From Asterias rubens (lineage: Eukaryota > Echinodermata > Asteroidea > Forcipulatida > Asteriidae): 64,000 bases of DNA. The translations under genes were made by a program, and so were the position numbers. The stretch lies in NCBI RefSeq assembly GCF_902459465.1, contig NC_047066.1:20649047-20713046 (forward strand). The letters are read 5' to 3'. Within the stretch, counting starts at the first letter, position 1, and each line of letters begins with the position of its first letter. Below the pieces are notes generated by a model. That model had not been told where the DNA came from. It did not search any database and was given only the letters and a program-made list of their open reading frames with translations. Below, one piece after another: positions 11,884 to 21,800 of the stretch.

Positions 11884-12425
11884 CATTCATAAAAACCCCA
11901 CATTTTCTAACTAATAACTGGTTACACTAGACCTGATACATGGCAGAAATATTTGCATAAGATTGCCGAACTATTTATTTTTAATAAGCATAAAAAGCAG
12001 CTACGTGTACAGGCCCCTTTTGTTCAAAAGCATCGTTGCCTAAATAAGCAGAATTTACTTTTACTACGAGGAGTAAAGCGACCCCAACGACCACAATCAA
12101 AGCACCCGTCAAACGCATCGTTTAACGGCACTCCATTTGTGGCGTTGTCCGTGTGAGCGCGTTTCACGTGAAATGTTGCGGGTGTCAAATTACAAATTGC
12201 CCCATTGACCTTGACGAGATTTACACAAAACGAAAATAAAAAAATTCAAGCAGTAAATTGAAAACCAACGACATTCATAAAATAATATGACAAATAGAAA
12301 TCACGTACTGGGAATTTCATAGATTCACGCAAATTTATACAATCTATGTTTATACTTTTGTTATTATTCTGAAGAAATTTTTGGGGGGGCTTTGGCAAAA
12401 AGTAAAAAAAAAAGGGTTTATTTAC
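11310..12425 (-). other. Probable 5' UTR intron of the transposase gene
   Basis: On the minus strand an AAG|GTAAAT donor lies at about 12426/12425. A pyrimidine-rich TTTCTTTTCTGTAATACAG acceptor ends at 11310, seven bases before the ATG. The interval contains a 32-bp direct duplication at 11402-11465 and a run of about 32 T at 11851-11883. No coding exon was seen. The remaining 12426-12750 would hold the promoter and first exon. Confidence 0.45.
11402..11465 (+). repeat. 32-bp direct duplication
   Basis: TTGTTTATTGCACAAATTG... occurs twice head to tail with no visible difference. It lies inside the transposon, in the probable 5' UTR intron. Confidence 0.85.
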
Positions 12426-12749
12426 CTTGATGTGCGTCCGGAAGTCAGTCGATCGCGTCAGATCTACATGTGAATGGAAGGTGACGCTTGGCCTAGAATG
12501 ATGATTGGCTAACGTAGGTCGGTTTGGATGTTAAATATTCATGAGTCTACTATTTTCCCGCCAGTTTTTCTAACGTTTTCGTTGATGAGTTCACAGGGAA
12601 ACTTTTAAAATTCGGGCCACCACGAACGCATTTTGACCGCGCGCGGGCGCCCTGTTTCTCGCCAAGTTTACATAAATCGCGCGTTGTTTACACAAAGACT
12701 TCAACGCGCAAGGTCAAACCGGATGTCGCACTACGGTATCTCTCGGGTT

Positions 12750-12756
12750 CTACGTG
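12750..12756 (-). repeat. Right terminal inverted repeat, CTACGTG
   Basis: Reverse complement of the left end, followed directly by the TGTC duplication at 12757-12760. Confidence 0.85.
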
Positions 12757-12760
12757 TGTC
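12757..12760. other. Target-site duplication TGTC, right copy
   Basis: Matches 4821-4824 and abuts the element end. Confidence 0.88.
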
Positions 12761-13110
12761 ACTGTCGTCTTTCTGTGCTCTATCTATGAATGATCTTTCT
12801 ATCATATCAAATCAATTTTGTTTTTTTAGAGTTTGTGGCAGCAGTAACTGGGCGACTAAAGCTTTCATTCTAGGTAAGAATTTGAATTTAAAATATTGAT
12901 CAATTTGTGTGTGATTATGTTGAACTGTGTGTGTGGAGGAAGAGATAGTCTCTAGCTAGCTCAGTCAGGAGGGGAGAGCAAAATGGTTTTCACGATTAGG
13001 CCGTGTCAATTCACCGGCTTGTGACAATGGAGTGGCCCTGGCTCTGTACTTTTTGTAGTACACCGTACCTAGGCTCTGGTTACCGCACGTACAAAGAACA
13101 TTCTCATGAC
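12757..13110 (+). repeat. Right half (A) of the first copy of the tandem duplication
   Basis: 354 bp, almost identical to 13461-13814. Together with 4475-4824 it rebuilds the ~0.7-kb unit that the transposon interrupted. Inside is a TTTTTTTAG acceptor-like site and, 44 bp later, a CTAG|GTAAGA donor-like site, so the unit may be a promoter plus first exons of an unknown transcript. That is speculative. Confidence 0.88.
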
Positions 13111-13814
13111 AGGGCCTCTTTATGGGGTGGAATATTTGTACAGGACCAAAATCAAGTAACCCATTTATTTATTTTATGGGCGAGTAGGGGCGGGGGGGGG
13201 GGGGGGTACATTTGGCCCCCTCGAAGTATGACGTCAGATGTTCGCGGGGGGGGGGGGGAGACCGGAACTCTCGAAGAATGACGTCCGTCCGACGTTCAGG
13301 CTGGGGAAGGCACAAAAAACTAACTTCTACAGCGGTTCAGGGTTGGCAATTTGAGTCGGCAGAGGGCGCTGTGCAAGTATTGACTGGTCGAGAGTTGACA
13401 TAACGTCTATAAATAGAAAGTAGTATGGTTCTGCTGCATGCATGCATTATCATGCTGCAATGTCACTGTCGTCTTTCTGTGCTCTATCTATGAATGATCT
13501 TTCTATCATATCAAATCAATTTTGTTTTTTTAGAGTTTGTGGTAGCAGTAACTGGGCGACTAAAGCTTTCATTCTAGGTAAGAATTTGAATTTAAAATAT
13601 TGATCAATTTGTGTGTGATTATGTTGAACTGTGTGTGTGGAGGAAGAGATAGTCTCTAGCTAGCTCAGTCAGGAGGGGAGAGCAAAATGGTTTTCACGAT
13701 TAGGCCGTGTCAATTCACCGGCTTGTGATAATGGAGTGGCCCTGGCTCTGTACTTTTTGTAGTACACCGTACCTAGGCTCTGGTTACCGCACGTACAAAG
13801 AACATTCTCATGAC
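13111..13814 (+). repeat. Second copy of the ~0.7-kb duplication, carrying the empty transposon site
   Basis: Blocks B (13111-13464) and A (13461-13814) are contiguous here, sharing a single TGTC at 13461-13464. In the first copy the same junction is split by the 7.9-kb element. G-runs in B are longer by a few bases than in 4475-4824. Confidence 0.9.
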
Positions 13815-14022
13815 CAATCAAGTACAATGGCTACGTTGCCATACTTGTCCTTGAGCAAGACACTACAATAGTGGAGGTAGAATTAGAGTGCTGACTCTGT
13901 GGGACTGTGTACTTTACAAATAGTATAAAAAACACCCAAGCAGATCCTTGCCATTTGATTGAAGGATTGTCCGTCACGTGATAGCAAATAAAAGTCCCAA
14001 TACACGCTGAGTCACTCACCGT

Positions 14023-14099
14023 GCTTTTTCGTTCCATCCGAAAAGTACCATTGCACGCTGCCAGCGTGCAATGGTACTTTTCGGATGGAACGAAAAAGC
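14023..14099. repeat. Near-perfect palindrome, 38-bp arms
   Basis: The arms 14023-14060 and 14062-14099 are perfect reverse complements around a single C at 14061. A further 5-bp pair (ACTCA at 14014 and TGAGT at 14100) lies outside a 4-nt bulge. Confidence 0.93.
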
Positions 14100-14286
14100 T
14101 GAGTAAAAACATCACTGCGTGCGCGTGTCTTTGGTAACGCAGCAGTGTTCATGCAAGGCATATTAGTAAAATTACTAGCATTCGGCTTCTACAATTAAAA
14201 ATTGTAGGCCTACGCTTTGTTTGTTTTGAAAGTTGTATCTTTCAATCAAAATGACAAAGATCTACTTGGATGTTATATAAAACAAA

Positions 14287-14440
14287 TAATGAATGTTTTT
14301 CATTCGTGCAATGGTGGGAAAATGTTCATTCGTTGAAAGCTGGAATGTTCCATTCAACTCGGCTCCGCCTCGTTGAATAGAACATTCCATCTTTCAACTC
14401 ATGAACATATTCGCACCATTGCACTCATAAACATTCATTA
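14287..14440. mobile_element. Fold-back element, arms about 70 bp
   Basis: TAATGAATGTTT at 14287 pairs with AAACATTCATTA at 14429. The whole stretch folds as an imperfect hairpin around the GC-rich loop CGGCTCCGCCTC. No coding capacity; most likely a hairpin-type MITE. Confidence 0.7.
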
Positions 14441-15844
14441 TGTGTATATCAGTGTGCTGTAGGAGTGTAGTAGTTAGTACTCTAGTCTACTCTAACTGTA
14501 CTATTACACTAGCTAGCTAGGCCTGTTTTGTATGTGTAGTACTGTGTAGGGCAACTTTTTGTGCTGTAAATTGTATACTATACTTTATTAGAAGTTTAGT
14601 TCTACTAATAATAAATCTTTGTTTTAAATTTAATATAATAATAATAATAATATAGGCCTAATAAAATATTCAATTTATCATTTAGTTAGGCCTAGTCTAG
14701 TCATAGTAGTTGCGATAACAGAACCCTCCTCCAGTCGTTGGGAGGGGTTATGTCGAGAAACAACAGTTACTGGAGAGCGTTGTAAATATGTAGGCCAAAC
14801 ATGTACTCCCTTCTTTAGAAATTGGTTATTGCCCGTTAATGACAAATTTCGAAAAAAAAGAAGGAGTAGGGCCTATACTCAATGCAGCGTCCCACTTTCA
14901 GTAACGGGGTTTTTAAGCCCACTCTTACTAGAACTACTTTAGGTTCGTTCTGCTATTGTCTCCATGAACAAGTCATGAATGAATCATCCTCACAACACAA
15001 ACGGTTTGTTTTTCCCATTGCAATTTGCATTCAAATCTCTTTTCTTTTAAATCAAATCTTGCCAAAATTTGGCTCTATGGATGTAGGACTCTGTCATGTC
15101 TATGACATGTTCCTTGTATTCTCATTGAGCTTGAGGATGGTCCAGAAAATTCACTCATCAAACTCAAAGTTGTTAAAAAGTTATAAATTCTTACCGTAAA
15201 GTTCAGATCCCATCCACATTTACAGTACTGTAGTTTAGGCCTACATGGTATTTTTAATTGCTTTATAAAGCAATTATAAATTAAGATTGAATCACACAAT
15301 TCACAGTGCATTCTCAGCAAAGATGAAGGCCACTGCCAGTGGTTGTTGACACCTGTTGTCCTAAAGAGAAGTGAAAGTTGTACTGGTATTGTTGTAAGCT
15401 TAAGTTCACCATATTCCCTCATATCCCTTTAATTTTAATAACATGCCAACAGGTTGCCCAAGGCTCACTCCCATTTCTTGTAAACACCATGTCCCAAACA
15501 TTCCTAGGCTATGGCCTCAAGGTCCCCAATACACTTATCATTTACACCCCCCCCCCCCCCCCAGGTTGCACCATTACATCATCCAAACATATTCTAAGAA
15601 CTGATGTCATTGAAAGCAAAAAGGGGAGCCACAGATTACTTTGAATGTTTTTAAATGTATTGTTGATCGCTTTGAAGCGTGTAATCATGTACGTGTACAC
15701 AATAAGTTAATATTGGTAATTATTATTGTGCCATACAAGTTCTAACACCATAGCAATTCATGATTGCTGGCCACAATCTTGCTGTACTTGCCCAATCTTT
15801 AAACTTTTGTTTTAATTTTCAAAATGGTTTGTTACAGATTCAAC

Positions 15845-18800
15845 ATGGGGAAGACGTATTACACCCTCCCCTTAATTCGCTTCACCAACTTTGCAAGATT
15901 GCTTGTGTTTCTTGATGGATGTGCTTCATCTGCTCTGTGGCTTGCAGGTAAGTACTTTGATTAAGATTGGTGTCCTAGGTCAAGGGTCAATGATGGTACG
16001 TCTAAGTCAATTAGGTCCAGTGGTACGACTGTAGGACTTGCAATCACAAGATTGGACTTGAATCCTATCCTAAGTTAAAACCCCTATTTTCACAATGACT
16101 AGAATAATTATGGTCGTGTAGTAACTGAATCACAATTTCTTGATTTGTGTAATTCCATACCCGCTCAATGGGAGCTTGCCGCTCTTGACGGGAAGATCAT
16201 TAAGATAAACAGTGATCCCTGATCTCCCGGTCCCTCATGAATGTAGACATTTAATCTGCTGTCACAAAAATGGCAGTGTCCCTGCTTAATAGTATGTCTA
16301 CATAAGTCGGGTGACCTCAATCTCTTTGGGCTCGACCTTGCATTTGGGCTCTCAGAGGCCAAGCTTGCTGTCAATGGATGCTGTCAATGGATGCATGGTG
16401 GCGATAGCGATAACGGTACAGCAGCAAGAATTGTTTAAATACATTAGTGTATGGTGGGTTATATCAAGGACATGTGCCCATTAAACAAGCACTTCTTGGA
16501 GTAGTTCCTCTTGCATAGATTTCCATGAATTCGTATCTGGGGTATCATTGGTGTAGCTGGGGTCCATGGCATCCCATGTTTTTTTCTTTTATTCTTGTTT
16601 AGTGGTTTTTCATTCATTGTTTATTTTCTTTCCTCAGGCGGCCATGACTCGTATATGGAATCAAGTGTCACCCAATGGAGCATTACAAGTTCCACTTTTG
16701 AGCTGGCATGCATAGGCATTGTAAAGATGCTTTTTCTTTTCCATGCGTTCTCAAAACTTGAAGATCTAGCCCTGATGAAGTTGAGTGATCCGTACAATCC
16801 AGACATGATCCAGAAAAAACGCTTATTTCATATAGCCACGATCCTTCTGTCATTCGCTAGCTTGGCGTACACAGCAGTCAAAGGAGGTCTCGTGCTCAAC
16901 TTGATTCTGAACGACCCAGGGTATAACTTAATGCATGTCACATACAATGCCCTAGTGATCAGCGCAGGAGCCTTTTCTCTTATTGAGCTGATTGTGGCTA
17001 TATTGTGTCCGATGTTTCTGCGGAAACTGCAGGTGATTCGGATCAAGCATGAACTCACTGATGAAGAAGAAGAGAAGATGAAGGTGAAAGAGAATCCGGC
17101 CAGTCTTGGGAGGGTCTTGGGACTAGCCAAACCGGTAAGTGAATGCTTTAGCAGCCACAAGTAGCCTGTACTTTGCTAGCATGCAGTGACCACAAGCACT
17201 TGTTAGATTTGACCAAACATGTTTCAACCAGTGAGATCAAAGCAAAGCTCATGAAGTGAATTGGTAGAGAAAGAGAATCAGGCAAGTTTAGGGAGGGTCT
17301 TGGGACTAGCGAAGCCGGTACGTGAATTCTCTCGTGGCCACAAGTAGCCTATACTTTGCTAACATGTAGTGACCACAATTGCTTGTTAGATTTGACCATA
17401 TTACATGCAACCAGTGATATCAAAGCAAGCTCATGTCCTGAACTGACAATTTCCTGTATTACCACATCTCAAACTAAGCAATTTTGCTTTAGACACTTTT
17501 GCTGGAAAAACTGTGTTGTCAAATGAGCCAAATCAGCTTCAGTGGGTAAATGTGATGCTATCAAGCAAAATGAGTCATTTGTTAACTTGGGTTAAAGTTG
17601 AGTTGAACATAAAATGTCACATTATCTGTCAATGCTAATGTTACCTGTGCCTACATCCTTTCAAACCCTGTTTCAGCCCAAGGAGTAGGTGGCAATGTGC
17701 CCCTGGTGGCAGTTGATTTGGGTCGATAGCTCAAATCAGATAAGTGTAGCCCGCCTTTTGAAGTGGCCGTGTGATGTTAGGCGATCTCTCTAAACAGTAG
17801 CTTTGATGCAAGCTTCTCAAACTTACTTTGGTTCTTATTTATTTGAACCACAGGAAACGCTGTTGCTTTTTGTTGGTATGCTCAGCTTGGTTCTAGCTAG
17901 TGCTGCAACAATGGCTGCTCCTCTGTTCTTTGGATATGTCGTTGATGCAGCAACATATAAATCAATGGGTAAGTGTTAAAATCATTCAAAACTGTATACT
18001 GTGGATTGCATTTGTTTTGACAGAAGTATGATTTTAGGTTGAGAGCTGTTGACATTGCGATGGACTGACTGAGTGAGTTGCTAACATCATCAGAATGGCT
18101 AAACCACTCATTATTTGTACATTCAACTGTTAAAAAGCACTGTCAACAATTGGTAATTACTCCAAAACAAATTATCATTAAAACTTACTTGGTAACAAGC
18201 AATGGATAGCTGTTGATAGTTTAAAACATTGTGAGAAACTGCTCCCTCTGAAGTAACATATTTTTTGAGAAACAGTGGTTTTTCACTCAAATATTAAAAG
18301 GCTTGAGGCCTGAAGCCTTTTTAGGCATCTGAAAGCACAGATGACCAATTGAGTCCAAATGTTCACAGATTTGTTATTTTATGCATACGCTGGGATACAC
18401 CAACGAAGAATACTGGTCTTTGACCAAAGGTGTCCATTGTCTTTAAATCTAACCTCTCCATTTCTACAATGTACATGTATTTACCCTTAGATGATGTCAA
18501 CCGCTCAGTACTGACCCTGTTCCTCATCTCGGCTGGTGGAGCAGTAGCTTCCCTAATACGCTCATGGTGCTTCACCCTTGCTGGTTATCGTGTCGTGTGT
18601 CGCATTCGTCGGGATCTCTTTGCTGCTATCATCAAGCAGGAGGTGGCATTCTTCGACACTAATAGGACGGGAGAGTTGACGAATCGGTTGTCGTCGGACA
18701 CCCAGGTCTTACAGAATGCAGTCACGGTAAGTTGAAATTTTGTTTTACGTGAGTCTCAAACTGTTTCATTCACAATATCAACCCATGGTGAAGCGAAGCA

Positions 18801-21800
18801 GTTATAGTGAAGCATCTTGCTCAAGACCGGGATTCGACCCCACGCCCCGATGAACTAACCACCAGAACTTGAATTCGATGCCCTGAACCACTCGGCCATG
18901 ACTCTCTGTGTTTCATATGATGGGCAGCTATGTTGTCAGTTGTAGCCGCAGTCAACTACCACAAACTTGTTCTACAAAATTCTACAATATCTTGTGGAAT
19001 TGGATGGAAGTCTGTTACATTGAAACAGCAATAATACAGGCTCTACAATTACATGTAGGATATCTGTGGAAGAATTGAATTCTTGAACACATCAACTTAA
19101 AGGCAGTGGACACTATTGGTAATGACTCAAAATATTTATTAGCATAAAAACTTACTTGGTAGCGAGTAATGGGGAGAGGTTGATAGTATAAAACAGTGTG
19201 AAAAACGGCTCCCTCTGAAGTGCCATAGTGTTCGAGAAAGAAGTAATTTTCCACGAATTTGATTTCGAGACCTCAGATTTAGAACTTGAGGTCTCGAAAT
19301 CAACCATCTAAACGCACACAACTTCGTGTGACAAGGGTTATTTTTCTTTCATTATTATCTCGCAACTTCGATGACCGATTGAGCTCAAATTTTCACAGGT
19401 TTGTTATTTTATGCATATGTTGAGATACACCAACTGTGAAGGCTAGTCTTTGACAATTACCAATAGTGTCCACTGCCTTTAAAGATGGAGTTATATTGAT
19501 GAAAACTTGCACAATGTCTGTCATTTTTCAGGTCAATATTTCCATGTTGGTGCGATACTTGTTTCAAATCCTGGGTTCCATCGTCATCATGTTCACACAG
19601 AGTGCTGCTTTGACTGGCGTCCTATTATCTGTGGTGCCTATTGTAGCAATAGGTGCTGTACAGTACGGTAAGAAAATGAGTCATTTGTCAGAAATACCAT
19701 TATGGAGAAACAATCCAAAAGAGCTCAATTGAATTCAAACCCCAAAATATTTTGTATTTAATACTGCCAATTTCCTTCCGGATAAATAACATCAAAAATT
19801 GTTAATATTAGCATTGAACAAATAATATGTGACTATGCGTGTTCAATAAACTACTTAACTTTAAACCTTTTTTGTCAGTTTAATTCTCTTGTGTCTCTTG
19901 GTGTCCTACTTTCACAACTTTTGAACCAAAGCAGGTATCAATATATTAGGTTATCAGTCTGGTGGGTTTCCTCCCAACTAATTCTAGCCCTAATTGTGAT
20001 CAGATCTTTTTGAAATCGTTTGATTTCTTCAGGAAAGTTCATGAAGAACATTCAGAAGAATTTCCAGGATGCGTTGGCTAGTGCAGGAGTGGCTGCTGAA
20101 GAGTCTATCTCCAGCATACGCACCGTAAGATCCTTCTGTGGGGAGAGAAAGTCGCAGCAATCCTATGATACAGAGATTGATAAGAGCTACAAGTTTGGCA
20201 AGTCGCTGTCCTTTGGAGTTGGTGTCTTCAATGGACTGATTGGTATTGTATCACAGGTTAGTTGCAACATAATATTAAGGTGGCTTCTTACATGTATATA
20301 GCGCTCATATCCATCACTCAATGACGCTCAAGGCGCTTCAACATTCAGTATGTTCATGCAAGGTATGTGACTGTGTTTGAATTATGAGACCTACTCCTTT
20401 TACATAGCACCATGTAATGGTTTACAAGGTTCTGTGGCGCAATCTGCAGCCATTCAAACTAGGAACACCAGGGCAAACCCCTTCTCTTTTTGATAAGTGC
20501 ATTGGGTTCTTTCACGGTCGTTACACAACAACACACGGTACCAAGCCATCATGGTTAAGTGTTTTGCTTAAGGGACTCGAGCCCACACTCTGCTGATCAG
20601 AAACGCCAGAGCTTGAGTTCGGTGCTCTTGACCACTAGGCCACTAGTTGTTGTATAGCGCATTTTGCAATAACTGTATCCCTGCGCGTTACATTAGTGCC
20701 TGGGCATCGGGTCAATATCATTCCTTTAATCTTTTTCAGCTCCCTGGGAAGTATACAGCCTTGAGCTGCCGTGGGCTTTTCTGAATCAACCTCTTGCCTT
20801 GCATGTACCCATTTATACCCCTGGTTGAAGAGAAGCAGTTATACATGTAGTAAAGCATCTTGCTCAAGGACACAAGTGTCATGACCAGGATTTGAACCCA
20901 CACCCCGATGACTTAACCACAAGAATTTGATGCTCTAAACCACTCGTCTATGACACCCTGTAAGATCCTACATGTATACAGTGATTTTGAATTCAAAGGT
21001 ATTGCTCACAAATTTGATTACCAAATGTAAACCTTCCCTTTTGACTCCAGGGAGCGATTACTTTAGTGCTATGGTATGGAGGGAAGCTTGTCCATCAGAA
21101 TGTAACTACAGGTGGAACACAGGGTATCTCCGTTGGTATTCTAACAGGTGAGTATTTAGTTAAGATTTACAGAAAATCCCTTGTTATTCATAACTATACC
21201 AATTTCCACTTATCTCCTCAAGGCTTAAGTGGTGTTTGAAGCTTGGCATGGTGTGAAAAATAAGAATCTATGAATAATTGGTAAACTTGCGTAATAATCT
21301 CTTTTGTGGGAGTGCTGACTCTGAAAATAGACGGTGTGGACTTGTACACTCTGCTCTCCTGAACGGAGCAAACACTCACACAAAAGAGATGTATACATAG
21401 TTGTACCCACAAGTTAACTATTTCTTTATAGTTAACCCCCATTCAGGCTTGTTACAGAAAATCTTAAGCCATTATTAACTGATTCAAATTTACCCTTGCA
21501 GCTTTCATGCTTTACACTCTCAACGTTGCCATGGCATTCGCCTTCTTAGCCGCTCTCTACGGAGACTTCATGAAAGCTGTCGGGGCTTCGGTCAGAATCT
21601 TTGACCTGATCGACCGAGTACCGTTGGTCACAAATGAAGGAGGGCATGAACTGATCGGTTTTAATGGAGAACTGGAGTTCAATGATGTGTGTTTCACTTA
21701 TCCATCTAGGCCAGAAAACCAAGTGCTGAAGGTAAAAATATAAGTCGTTAGTTTTATTATTATTACCGGAAAACTCTGATAAAGATTTTTCTGAGAGTTT

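Larger units (their letters stand above)
4825..12756 (-). mobile_element. Complete cut-and-paste DNA transposon with RAG1-like N-terminal module (N-RAG-TP-like)
   Basis: The 7,932-bp element starts with CACGTAG at 4825 and ends with its reverse complement CTACGTG at 12750-12756. It is flanked by the 4-bp duplication TGTC at 4821-4824 and 12757-12760. The unoccupied duplicate at 13451-13470 reads ATGCTGCAA-TGTC-ACTGTCG style sequence, which is precisely left flank plus right flank with one TGTC, so both ends are confirmed. Beyond the 7-bp ends the termini are only weakly similar. Inside are one seven-exon gene on the minus strand (7510-11302), a 174-bp tandem array (about 6790-7460) and about 2 kb of non-coding left arm (4825-6790) in which no second gene was recognised. 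CAC ends fit the RAG/Transib and CACTA/Chapaev groups. The 4-bp duplication fits Chapaev-type elements better than the 5-bp duplication of Transib and ProtoRAG. Final superfamily is uncertain. Confidence 0.93.
13815..15837. other. Intergenic: hairpin DNA, no protein gene recognised
   Basis: The interval holds a near-perfect palindrome at 14023-14099, a fold-back element at 14287-14440, TA/TAATA microsatellite near 14630-14655 and a poly-C run at 15547-15562. A 5' UTR exon of the ABCB gene should lie somewhere here because the first coding exon has an AG acceptor, but it was not located. Confidence 0.5.

Noticed and set aside
12757..13814. A pair of LTRs of a retrotransposon
   Set aside because: The repeated unit lacks TG...CA ends, there is no internal reverse-transcriptase region, and the structure is explained by tandem duplication plus transposon insertion.
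19466..19732. ABCB exon starting at the upstream ATG at 19466
   Set aside because: The first part of that frame lies in a MITE end and intron; the true exon starts after the TTTTTCAG acceptor at 19532.
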